Of a stretch of DNA of 13,342 nt, positions 6,974 to 13,334 are shown piece by piece. The DNA is from G023898405 sp964368985. Its GTDB lineage: Bacteria; Myxococcota; UBA727; JABDBI01. The number at the start of each line of letters is the position of its first letter. Positions within the stretch are counted from its first letter, which is position 1. The translations under genes were made by a program, and so were the position numbers. The notes under the pieces are model-generated. The model had not been told where the DNA came from. It saw only the letters and a list, made by a program, of their open reading frames with translations, and ran no database searches. The stretch covers positions 1-13,342 of the forward strand of contig CAYJDW010000072.1 of NCBI GenBank assembly GCA_964368985.1, written 5' to 3'.

Positions 6974-8794
6974 ATGCGGACAATACTTATTATTGCATCA
7001 ATTTTTTATTTTTCCTCCCTGGCGTGGGCACTTGAACCTAAAGATCCTTGCTGGGAGCTTGTGTCGAATCCTCATAAAGCAATCGCTGAGCATCTTGAAG
7101 GTCTTGAACCTAAAGAAGCTGGGCTGCATTTTTTTGAGCACTTTGCTTCTGGCTCTACCAGTGATACTAAATTCTCGGAAGAAATTGATTATATCAAGTG
7201 GATAGTTTTATCTCTAAATTCAATAGAAATTAATGAGTTTATAAATAGAAAAAATCACCTGAAAAACTTTCTTGAGCTGACCAATGAGCTGGGTAATGAC
7301 TACTTATGGGAAAAAATGGAGTCTGGCAAATTAAAGCCATCGCTCCTAACTTTGCAGGACCATATGTCAGCTCTGAAAAAGCTGGTGGAGATTAAAAGGA
7401 ATAAAAATATAAATCCATGCCCATCGTCAAGGATCAATAATAGCATAACTGCTGCGGTTAACAGTGTGGTATTCAATGTTTTTTGGAATCTAATCACTCA
7501 AGAAGAAAAAGTAATTAAATCATTTGCTGAGAACTTTTTAGATTGGTCAAAAGAAGAATGGTTTCAAGACGCATTTTTTGAGTTAATAAAAACTTTATCG
7601 GTGTATTGGGATTCAAAAATTGAATTTGTGAAGGAAAAGTTCTCGCATCTAGAGGAACGAATAAATGGACCGAAAAAAATTAAACAATATTTTAAGGAAA
7701 ATAATCTTCTAAAAGAATCTGGTGAAATTAGTGATAGTATATCATTAATTTATAATAATGAAGGATTTGAATCCGAACATACTGAGATCGACCGAGAGAA
7801 TACGTTTCAGGGAAACAAGCTTGATATAGAAGGGATTAGAACTGGCTATAATATATATTTTCCGAACGAATTGACTGAATCTACTGCTCTTATAGTATGT
7901 GTATACGGCGGCTCTCCGCTTCAAGAAAAAGATAAAGATTATAAGCCTGGAAAATTGAGCCTGTCTAAGCTTGCTCTTCTGGATAAAGGTATGATAATTG
8001 CCGACTTAAATTTGCCAGACCGCTATGCACTTAATGTGCCTCAGGCCAGCATGGATGAAATGACTCATACTATTATCCATAAGGCTATTGATAATTTTTT
8101 CCAAACCATTTCCCAGGATCCCCGGGTGCTGATTTCAGGAAGAATCGGCGAAAAACAAAATAGATATATGAACCTTTTGAAAGAGATGCCTAAATATATT
8201 TTTGGAGGCAGTTTTGGCGGCCGAACCGCTGTACGACATATACAATTATACCCAGGCACTTTTATGGGAGCAATAAGTCACGATGGCGACTTGGAAAAAG
8301 GGACAAGAAATCACTTATGGCCAATCAATTATCTGGATGATACTCAAAAAATATTGGTCATGCAAAATATCGACGATGCCCGCGTGAAAGTTTCCGTCTC
8401 TACTTTATTTAATTTAAAAGCCAAAGAAATTAAAAGTAAAGAAGTACAAATTTATTTGACGCAACATGGAAATGTAGCAAATTTATCGAGAGGATTAGGG
8501 GCTTTGACTCTAAAGGGACATTTTGAGCCCACTCTCCAAGAAGATTTCAATAATTACATTCAAAGGATATGTAATTTTATTGCAGGAATTCCCGAAGCAG
8601 AAGAAGAAACTAAAAAGCAAAATGAATTGCTTTTAATGGTTGAGAAGAAAAATTATTTAAAGAACAGAACAGGTGTACTTTGGCATATATTGAAAGAAAC
8701 ATTATTTCACCATATTAAAGACAAAGCTCAAAGAACTGAAATTGGTAGATTGATAGACAGTCTTGAAGCGAAAGCAAGGCGGCTCGCACGTTAA
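6974..8794 (+). CDS. Secreted alpha/beta hydrolase with large N-terminal helical region
   Basis: This is a 606-residue protein. Residues 1-19 are a signal peptide (FYFSSLAWA/LEP). Residues 20-290 are mostly charged helices with no motif I recognise. From about 295 an alpha/beta hydrolase domain begins: strand ALIVCVYGGSP (305-315), then GMIIADLNLPDRYA. The nucleophile elbow is YIFGGSFGGRTAV (S413). A candidate acid is in VMQNIDDARV (D467/D468) and the candidate base is in KGHFEP (H516). The layout is that of prolyl-oligopeptidase/S9-like or esterase enzymes, which have an N-terminal cap domain before the catalytic domain. The enzyme would act in the periplasm or outside the cell on a peptide or ester; the substrate is unknown. 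A Lys/Glu-rich helical tail follows residue 540. The start is fixed by GAGG upstream and the promoter at 6908. It appears to be monocistronic. Confidence 0.85.
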   Translation: MRTILIIASIFYFSSLAWALEPKDPCWELVSNPHKAIAEHLEGLEPKEAGLHFFEHFASGSTSDTKFSEEIDYIKWIVLSLNSIEINEFINRKNHLKNFLELTNELGNDYLWEKMESGKLKPSLLTLQDHMSALKKLVEIKRNKNINPCPSSRINNSITAAVNSVVFNVFWNLITQEEKVIKSFAENFLDWSKEEWFQDAFFELIKTLSVYWDSKIEFVKEKFSHLEERINGPKKIKQYFKENNLLKESGEISDSISLIYNNEGFESEHTEIDRENTFQGNKLDIEGIRTGYNIYFPNELTESTALIVCVYGGSPLQEKDKDYKPGKLSLSKLALLDKGMIIADLNLPDRYALNVPQASMDEMTHTIIHKAIDNFFQTISQDPRVLISGRIGEKQNRYMNLLKEMPKYIFGGSFGGRTAVRHIQLYPGTFMGAISHDGDLEKGTRNHLWPINYLDDTQKILVMQNIDDARVKVSVSTLFNLKAKEIKSKEVQIYLTQHGNVANLSRGLGALTLKGHFEPTLQEDFNNYIQRICNFIAGIPEAEEETKKQNELLLMVEKKNYLKNRTGVLWHILKETLFHHIKDKAQRTEIGRLIDSLEAKARRLAR

Positions 8795-8824
8795 TTCCGA
8801 TATAACTTCAGATTTGTTGATGAT

Positions 8825-8847
8825 GCCGCGGGGCGCGCCAACGCGGC
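8825..8847 (+). terminator. GC-rich hairpin, possible terminator of the hydrolase gene
   Basis: GCCGCG (8825-8830) pairs perfectly with CGCGGC (8842-8847) around an 11-base loop, 31 bases after the hydrolase stop. The following GTATATTTC is only weakly T-rich, so it is an imperfect intrinsic terminator. It might instead be part of the adjacent REP-like element. Confidence 0.4.
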
Positions 8848-8876
8848 GTATATTTCACTTTGAATAGTTTATGAAT

Positions 8877-8908
8877 TCGTCATAGCGAGCGTCCGCGCGG
8901 CCATCTCC
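8877..8908. repeat. REP-like element, copy 2
   Basis: CGTCATAGCGAGCG followed by a GC-rich middle and GGCCATCTCC matches the layout of the widespread CGTCATTGCGAGCG...CCATCC intergenic repeats, and matches copy 1 at 2760-2790 in the GCGAGCGT and CCATC blocks. No transposase of the REP-associated type is seen in the window. Confidence 0.5.
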
Positions 8909-8955
8909 ATGCATGACGCCACTTTCGACAGAATTATCTTTTGTTTAAGCATTTT

Positions 8956-9000
8956 CTGCCGGTCCTTGTGGTAATTTGCCAAAAATCATGATTTCTGGAG
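8956..9000 (-). repeat. Dispersed repeat, copy D (inverted, diverged)
   Basis: Read on the minus strand it has AAATCATGATTTTTGGC, then AAATTACCACAAGGACCGG. This corresponds to the AAAATCATGATG...GGC(A/G)AATTGCCTCCAAGGACCGG portion of copy B, including the GGACCGG that copy A lacks. The outer half is replaced by a sequence shared with 12793-12813. Confidence 0.6.
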
Positions 9001-9018
9001 TATAGGAAGCATAAACGG
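8998..9018 (+). repeat. 21-base repeat shared with 12793-12813
   Basis: GAGTATA, two variable bases, then AAGCATAAACGG are present at both sites (19 of 21 identical). Here it abuts dispersed repeat copy D; at the other site it abuts the broken edge of a group II intron remnant. Confidence 0.55.
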
Positions 9019-9165
9019 CTTTTTTTCATTTTATATTCTTTCGAACACAAATCGCCAGTTAGTATAATCATTATCTTGCTTAATTTAACTAAGAAAAATT
9101 ACTTAACATTAGGATGATATTTCCGAAAAATTAGATTTTAAGACCGGGTTCTTCTTTCGAGTTTT

Positions 9166-9318
9166 TTACTCAGTTTTAATAAACAATAAGGTTGTTGCTG
9201 CGGTGTCTCGCCCAACCTTGCTAAGAAATTTTCCCCTAAACTGATTATTGTCTATTTCTTCAATGCATAGAATTGATCCGTATTCGTTGGTCCATGTGCC
9301 TTTGAAATTTGCGTCCAT
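9166..9318 (-). pseudogene. Avidin/streptavidin-family fragment (N-terminal strands only)
   Basis: This is a 50-residue frame too short for usual gene calling. It begins MDANFKGTWTNEYGSILCIE, continues EIDNNQFRGKFLSKVG and then stops. The GTWxNxxGS block is the first strand and hairpin of avidins (streptavidin GTWYNQLGS, avidin GKWTNDLGS). W9, N11 and S15 correspond to the conserved Trp and to the biotin-contacting Asn and Ser, and the following segment resembles strand 2-3 (G.Y.S.VG). Full avidins have about 120 residues; here the sequence ends after VGRDTA with an unrelated tail, and I find no remaining strands in any frame downstream. A GGAGG at 9325-9329, six bases before the ATG, and a TTGACA upstream remain intact. 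It is therefore a 3'-truncated gene, likely unable to form a biotin-binding barrel. Confidence 0.6.
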
Positions 9319-9349
9319 TTCATACCTCCATATTGAATGTTATGCTCGA

Positions 9350-9378
9350 TTGCTAGTGCTCATAAATATAGCTGTCAA
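9350..9378 (-). promoter_or_regulatory. Candidate promoter of the avidin fragment
   Basis: On the minus strand a perfect TTGACA (9378-9373) is followed after 17 bases by TAGCAA (9355-9350, 3/6 match). A start near 9343 would give a short leader carrying the GGAGG ribosome-binding site. The -10 match is poor. Confidence 0.35.
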
Positions 9379-9443
9379 TTTGAGTCGATAAAGGCGAAAT
9401 TTTTAACTGCCTTTTGGAAAGCTGCCTGCTCGTTGGAACTTTT

Positions 9444-9560
9444 ATGGCAAATGATAAATTTAATGCAGTCAAATCCAATGCAATATCCATGATTTTCGAT
9501 TTTGTTAAAGCTCTTGACCTTCTCATAATTTTTTGGGGGCTTTTATTTGCCAATTATTAA
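9444..9560 (+). CDS. Candidate 38-residue hydrophobic peptide
   Basis: The ORF starts at ATG 9444 with GGA six bases upstream and ends TAA 9558-9560. The N-terminal half is polar and basic (MANDKFNAVKSNAIS), and the C-terminal half is a membrane-spanning run including LDLLIIFWGLLFANY. This layout is typical of small inner-membrane proteins and of type I toxins, but no antitoxin RNA or repeat pair can be shown. The frame stays open upstream to 9384, so a longer product from TTG 9414 is possible. It lies divergent from the avidin fragment. Chance cannot be excluded at this length. Confidence 0.3.
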   Translation: MANDKFNAVKSNAISMIFDFVKALDLLIIFWGLLFANY

Positions 9561-9655
9561 GTTTATTTGGGACGAGCTTGGAATGGCAAATGCTCAATCC
9601 AAATGCGTACGCCTTTAGAGTAGAAGCTAATTTTAAATAACCTAGGATAGATTTA

Positions 9656-10474
9656 ATGAAAGTCAATTTTTTAGTATTTATATTCGTTTTGCTTTCCCCA
9701 TTAATGCTGCAAGCAAACCACGATGGGATCGAGAAAATAGCAAAAGAAATACATCATCATACACAAAAAAAAGAAGATTTAGTTCCACTGACATCTTTTA
9801 AAAATTTGCAGGAAGACGAACTTGGCCAACTACAAAGTATTTTGGCGTTAAAGCTGCTGGATTTAGAGAGAGAAAATGCCAAGTTTAACAGTTTAATTTT
9901 AGGTGGCGCCACCATAGCTCTGAGTGCCGTTAGTCTTGGCACTTATTTTTTCGCTGAGCATTTGGTGAGCGAAAATTGTCCTCCCCCCCCTTCAGGCTGC
10001 CCCGATAATTATATAACGCTCAGCGATATTTGTTATGAGCAAGGAATGAATGCGCAGTGTGCCGAATATTATCAATTATTTAACAATGTCTCGAGCATAC
10101 CCCCTTATCCAACATACTTAAAAGATTGTAGCGATAATGACGTACCTTTAACTATTATTGGTCATACCATTCCCTATACGACTTTTGTCGATATGTGCCA
10201 AACCGAAAAAATCTCTCTTTTCACTGTTCCAGCAACTACTGGACTGGTTTGCCTAAGCACTTTAAGCGGATGCATTGGCCATGGATGCAAATATTTTTAT
10301 AAATTATTTTCCTATCATAAACAAAAAAAATTATGCATGAAGCTCAAAATGTTGGGCTTGCTGGAAAAAGCTAAAGACTCAGGTCAACCACTATGGTTTA
10401 AGAAAGTGGTTGGAGAAACAATAGCCTGGGCACATAGGTTGGCTGAGCATTCTGAGCTTGATTCTATCCTTTAA
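9656..10474 (+). CDS. Exported two-TM protein with large cysteine-rich loop (paralogue of 2881-3468)
   Basis: This is a 272-residue protein with AGGA eight bases before the ATG. The parts in order are a signal peptide (1-20, ending LMLQA), a His/charged segment (GIEKIAKEIHHH, 24-35), an amphipathic helix (52-78), TM helix 1 (79-100), an 85-residue loop with six cysteines (C108, C115, C126, C135, C158, C181) and a PPPP run, TM helix 2 (about 186-206), and a basic tail with C206, C211 and GQPLWFKKVVGE at 243-254. The helical segment, both membrane segments and the (Q)P-WF--V tail align with the 195-residue protein at 2881; the difference is the expanded loop. I know no family with this plan. 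The loop cysteines suggest disulfides outside the cytoplasm. A run of eight C at 9983-9990 encodes the PPPP and is a possible slippage site. Confidence 0.85.
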   Translation: MKVNFLVFIFVLLSPLMLQANHDGIEKIAKEIHHHTQKKEDLVPLTSFKNLQEDELGQLQSILALKLLDLERENAKFNSLILGGATIALSAVSLGTYFFAEHLVSENCPPPPSGCPDNYITLSDICYEQGMNAQCAEYYQLFNNVSSIPPYPTYLKDCSDNDVPLTIIGHTIPYTTFVDMCQTEKISLFTVPATTGLVCLSTLSGCIGHGCKYFYKLFSYHKQKKLCMKLKMLGLLEKAKDSGQPLWFKKVVGETIAWAHRLAEHSELDSIL

Positions 10475-10496
10475 TTCAATTTTTTGAATGACAATG

Positions 10497-10536
10497 TTAG
10501 CCATTTTAGTCAATTTTTTTTGATTTTTATGGCTAA
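10497..10536. repeat. Nested inverted repeat between genes
   Basis: TTAGCCAT (10497-10504) and ATGGCTAA (10529-10536) are perfect 8-bp arms. Between them TCAA and TTGA flank a T run, forming an inner stem. A smaller ATTCAA-TTTT-TTGAAT palindrome lies just upstream. Together they follow the 9656 gene stop by about 20 bases and may end its transcript, although no U-tract follows the outer stem. Confidence 0.45.
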
Positions 10537-10579
10537 TATAAACGAACCATAGAATCCATCAAGAATACTAAAAATTCCA

Positions 10580-11122
10580 TTGATAAATGCAAAATCGTTG
10601 ATAGTCTGTAAATACTTAAAATTAGCACATAACAGAAGTTTATTGGGTCGAAATAATCGACTTCATGCGGTCATCGATTTGATTCCCATTTACCATGACC
10701 TTTTGACACAATTAAAAAATAAAGAAAAACAAGTTAAATCTAACTATCAAACACAAATTTTTATGCTACTAGAGCAAAAAAATAATAACAGTTTAAGTCA
10801 GTTTCTTGAAAAGAATAAAAACAATAATGAATTCATCAATGAACTCGATAATAATAAACAACTGCCAATTTATGTGGTTTTGTGCCAGTTAGAGAAGAAT
10901 GATGCTAATCCTCTTCTTGTTCTATTATTGCTCGAATATGGCGCGCAATTGCCGAACAATAAATATTATCTCCAAAAAATTACTGATTATTGCTGGAAGA
11001 CCTCTAATTATAAGTTTCTCGAGGAAGTCATTGATAAGGAAGAGAGGGACACGTTAGAAGCATTATTATACAATTTAAAAAGGTCAAAAACTGCAAAGTT
11101 ATCGCCTAAAAATAATCTCTGA
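10580..11122 (+). CDS. Ankyrin-like hypothetical protein
   Basis: This is a 180-residue frame with TTG as the first usable start and no visible ribosome-binding site. Residues about 94-125 (QLPIYVVLC...NPLLVLLLLEYGAQLPNN) have the helix-turn-helix and final 'LL.YGA' of an ankyrin repeat, and the segment before it is Asn/Lys-rich helical sequence that could be diverged repeats. Upstream, in the same frame, ATG 10529 begins MANINEP and is followed by TAG at 10550-10552, after which the frame is open. The gene may once have started there and been cut by an amber mutation. It has no signal peptide, so it would be cytosolic or delivered by a specialised secretion system. It is either a small ankyrin protein or a fragment of a larger one. 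Confidence 0.5.
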   Translation: MINAKSLIVCKYLKLAHNRSLLGRNNRLHAVIDLIPIYHDLLTQLKNKEKQVKSNYQTQIFMLLEQKNNNSLSQFLEKNKNNNEFINELDNNKQLPIYVVLCQLEKNDANPLLVLLLLEYGAQLPNNKYYLQKITDYCWKTSNYKFLEEVIDKEERDTLEALLYNLKRSKTAKLSPKNNL

Positions 11123-11351
11123 TAATATTCAAAACCTGCTGCGATGTCTTTGTCCCCTACCTTACTCGGCACATAAAACAATCTACCCGTTAATTGAAAC
11201 TTTTTAAAATCTAGGGTTTAGTTTTCATCGTCCCCTCTTATATAATATAGTTTTACGAGTGATTCCCCTAACCAGAGTTATTAATGGCACATTAGATCAG
11301 AATGCATGATTTATGGCGAATTAACACTCAGGGCTGGGGGGCCAAATCTGG

Positions 11352-12625
11352 ATGGCGAAAATGAACAGAATTTTGATCGATTTGCGTATGGCTATTCTTC
11401 TTGGTGCGCTATCAATAACAATAAATTGTGCGGGAGGAGCTAGCAAAACCGAAACNNNNNNNNNNNNNNNNNNNNNNNNNNNNNNNNNNNNNNNNNNNNN
11501 NNNNNNNNNNNNNNNNNNNNNNNNNNNNNNNNNNNNNNNNNNNNNNNNNNNNNNNGTGCGGGAGGAGCTAGCAAAACCGAAACTCCCGGTGCGGGAGGAG
11601 CTAAGAAAACACAAGTTCCAGCCACGACAGCGCAAAAAAACTCATCTACGTCTGTCATATACCTTTCACCTTCGGGCGACGATGCCCAAACAAGCCTTTC
11701 CTGGGGAGAAGCGAATAGCAGCCTGAAACAGGCCATGGCTAAGGCATTAGCACTAGGGAAAAAAAGTTCGTCGATTATAATAGCGATGAAAGCAGGAAAT
11801 TATGATGCATCTGGCGGCAATCGAGATCCTCTTCTAGAACTTAAGCTCAATTTGGATAAGGACGATCTTGGCGAACTTAAATATATAAAATTCATTGGTA
11901 GCTTGAAAGGTCATGAAAATATAAGTGAGATTGAAACCTTTGCAAGCAAAAGTATTGGCACCCCAACAACAATATTAAATGGAGGCAATAAGATCGACCA
12001 TGTCTTGCGCGTTGAGTTTAGCAGCAATGCCGGTATTTCGGGCCCAGAAGTGAGTTTATTTGGACTTACTATAGTGGGCGGAAGTTGCTTAGACGCTATT
12101 TGCAACGGCGCTGGCATAGACATTCAATCGTCACGACTGTTAAACATTGACCATTGCGTAGTGAAAGATTGCTTTGCTAACACTCAAGGGGGGGCTCTAT
12201 TTGCAATGAACACTCCCCTAAAGGTCACCAATTCACAATTTATTAATAATGAATCTAAAAAAGGGGGAGCGCTAGATTGGGCCATGGCCACTGTGCTTAA
12301 AGACCAGAGCCCAGATTTAAAGATTGACAATTGTGTATTTGATGGGAACAGGTCAAATGGTGCCATTCGAATTCGAGCTCAGGTTCCTGCTCTTTCAATT
12401 AAGAATTCCACATTTAAAAACAACTTTCCGATTTTTGGGGATGCGTCTTCAATCTCCATCGAACTTGGCCAGCGCGACTCACTGGAAATTAGGAACAACA
12501 GCTTCGCTAATGATGCAGCCAACAATCTAACCGTGATTAATGCCTGGCAGCTTAGTGATGAAGAAAAAAATAAGATCGTCAATGCTAACCAGGGCATAAG
12601 CTTAGCCCAAATAAGTTCAAATTAG
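11352..12625 (+). CDS. Beta-helix surface protein with Pmp-like motifs and a Gly/Ala-rich tandem repeat (contains a scaffold gap)
   Basis: The N-terminus (MAKMNRILIDLRMAILLGAL, then SITINCAGGASKTE) is a signal peptide with a Cys that could be lipidated, though Asn before it is atypical. A second start at 11361 is possible. After the 100-N gap the frame that continues is GAGGASKTETPGAGGAKKTQVPA, which joins without a break to 11735-12625; the apparent frame change is an artefact of the arbitrary gap length. The C-terminal 300 residues look like a right-handed parallel beta-helix, with short strands and Asn ladders. QGGALF, KKGGALDW and FINN/FDGN/FKNN resemble the GGA(I/L,V) and FxxN motifs of chlamydial polymorphic membrane proteins. 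No autotransporter barrel follows; the protein ends at TAG 12623. A surface adhesin-like or enzymatic role is inferred from fold only. GGGGGGG at 12188-12194 encodes part of a GGA motif. Confidence 0.75.
11428..11621 (+). repeat. 33-bp in-frame tandem repeat interrupted by the gap
   Basis: The unit GTGCGGGAGGAGCTAGCAAA plus 13 bases encodes an 11-residue repeat (GAGGASKTETP). One partial unit lies left of the gap (11428-11455); one full unit (11556-11588) and one diverged unit (11589-11621, GAGGAKKTQVP) lie right of it. Repetition explains why assembly failed here, and the real copy number is unknown. Confidence 0.9.
11456..11555. other. Assembly gap (100 N)
   Basis: Exactly 100 N indicates a placeholder of unknown true length. 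Identical sequence on both sides shows that the gap lies within the tandem repeat. Confidence 0.97.
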
Positions 12626-12725
12626 TCGGGTGGTGCCTCAAAATTGTTGAGCTCTATATTGCAAGACTTCAAATGAGGACTCTTTATTCTAGAAACTAAG
12701 CGTAAGGAGAGCGTATAAGTAAGAG

Positions 12726-12793
12726 CCGGGTGGCCCTGGAGATTACTCTGCCAGGGCTCCCACGGATCCGGACGTGCGGAATTCCCGCATCCG
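12726..12793 (-). ncRNA. Group II intron 3' remnant (broken domain V, domain VI)
   Basis: Read on the minus strand, CGGATGCGG-GAATT-CCGCA-CG-TCCGG forms the domain V hairpin with its two-base CG bulge, and ATCCGTGGGA follows as the usual joiner. GCCCTGG (12757-12751) pairs with CCAGGGC (12739-12733) around a loop containing AGTAAT, as domain VI does, and the 3' end reads CCACCCGG. In intact introns domain V begins GAGCCGG, carrying the catalytic AGC triad. Here the bases before CGGATG are ACT, so the triad and the lower 5' stem are gone. No reverse transcriptase or other intron domains are present. It is a dead fragment. Confidence 0.6.
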
Positions 12794-12813
12794 AGTATAA
12801 CAAGCATAAACGG
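12793..12813 (+). repeat. 21-base repeat shared with 8998-9018
   Basis: GAGTATA, two variable bases, then AAGCATAAACGG. It begins exactly where the intron remnant loses similarity to domain V, so it marks a recombination or deletion junction. Confidence 0.55.
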
Positions 12814-12844
12814 TCGGCCATTCAGACGAAGGAATGAGCCTTGA

Positions 12845-12976
12845 AAGCGAGCCTTTCATGATAAATTTGCTTTAGAAATCACCAAGGCATTACCTGAGCT
12901 TGTAAATCAAAAAAAGCTTGAAACCAAAGTATTAGAACACGTGGCCACTATGGCGATTGACCGCCCTAAAAATTAG
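12845..12976 (+). pseudogene. C-terminal gene fragment
   Basis: An open frame of 43 codons directly follows an in-frame TGA (12842-12844) and has no start codon until its last ten codons. It reads KRAFHDKFALEITKALPELV and onwards as a Lys/Glu-rich helix ending MAIDRPKN. Its composition looks like real protein rather than chance, but the 5' part is missing. It overlaps the next ORF by 20 bases, as genes in an operon do. I do not recognise the family. Confidence 0.35.
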
Positions 12977-13334
12977 GCTCACGGGGATTTTAGTGTTAAT
13001 ACTGCCATGCCTTTTGGCCAAAAGCGCCCAGTCTCCCCCTCGGGATCTTGCGACGCTCATCAGTGCAGAGTTGGGCGCTTCGATCTTTCAAAAAGTTGAA
13101 ATAGCCTGGCCAGGGATAGGAATTATAAAAGCCCTTTTGGCAAATTGGCAATTATGGGTTCAGCTTCGTGAGCAAAACCCGAGCCCAAGTCGTTTTAAGG
13201 CACATTGGCGCCAAAATCATGATGCTCCGGCGAATTGCCTCCAAGGACCGGAGGGCTTATGCTTTTGGAACACATTAGTGAGGAATGTTCAGGAGTTAAA
13301 TTTGGCGATAAGCGGTTGTCGACCCGCTTTTTAA
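12957..13334 (+). CDS. Exported or membrane-anchored protein fragment running into repeat B
   Basis: The TTG start lies inside the last seven codons of the preceding fragment. The N-terminus (KIRLTGILVLILPCLLAKSA) is a signal peptide or anchor. Then comes a helical segment (DLATLISAELGASIFQKVEI and AWPGIGIIKALLANWQLWVQ). From about residue 76 the sequence is encoded by dispersed repeat B (SPSRFKAHWRQNHD), and after that it is the out-of-frame reading of the transposase start, so the last 40 residues are probably not native. The real gene was most likely truncated by the mobile element. I do not recognise the family. Confidence 0.4.
   Translation: MTALKIRLTGILVLILPCLLAKSAQSPPRDLATLISAELGASIFQKVEIAWPGIGIIKALLANWQLWVQLREQNPSPSRFKAHWRQNHDAPANCLQGPEGLCFWNTLVRNVQELNLAISGCRPAF
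13182..13249 (+). repeat. Dispersed repeat, copy B, upstream of the transposase
   Basis: It is near identical to 1-67. It leads directly into GGACCGGAGGGCTTATG, the transposase start region, so the repeat may be or contain the left end of the insertion sequence. No second terminal repeat of this element can be seen because the window ends. Confidence 0.8.
13225..13253 (+). promoter_or_regulatory. Hairpin covering the transposase ribosome-binding site
   Basis: CTCCGG (13225-13230) pairs perfectly with CCGGAG (13248-13253) across a 17-base loop, and the 3' arm contains the GGAGG that serves the ATG at 13259. In transcripts reading in from outside, this would hide the ribosome-binding site, as is known for IS10 and IS50 transposase mRNAs. 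Copy A lacks the 5' arm, so the pairing is specific to the copy that precedes a transposase. Confidence 0.5.

Larger units (their letters stand above)
8795..9165. other. Intergenic debris region downstream of the hydrolase
   Basis: There is no convincing gene. In order it holds a GC-rich hairpin (8825-8847), a REP-like element (8877-8908), inverted repeat copy D (8956-9000) and a 21-base stretch shared with 12793-12813. A 45-codon minus-strand frame at 8934-9071 is made largely of the repeat and lacks a good ribosome-binding site. The GC-rich patch stands out against the AT-rich flanks and looks acquired or recombined. Confidence 0.6.

Noticed and set aside
8934..9071. 45-residue minus-strand ORF
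   Set aside because: It consists largely of dispersed repeat D, and only a weak AAG precedes the ATG.
9353..9553. 66-residue minus-strand TTG ORF
   Set aside because: It lies opposite the 9444 small ORF and the avidin promoter region, has low-complexity basic composition and no ribosome-binding site.
11224..11246. TATAAT at 11241 as the promoter of the beta-helix gene
   Set aside because: No acceptable -35 at 16-18 bases and more than 100 bases from the start; too weak to list.
11321..11736. Minus-strand and alternative-frame ORFs spanning the N run
   Set aside because: They exist only because the gap was translated as X; the repeat frame GAGGASKTETP identifies the true coding frame.
12622..12807. 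Minus-strand ORF of 61 residues
   Set aside because: It runs through the structured RNA of the group II intron remnant, so it is a by-product of that sequence.
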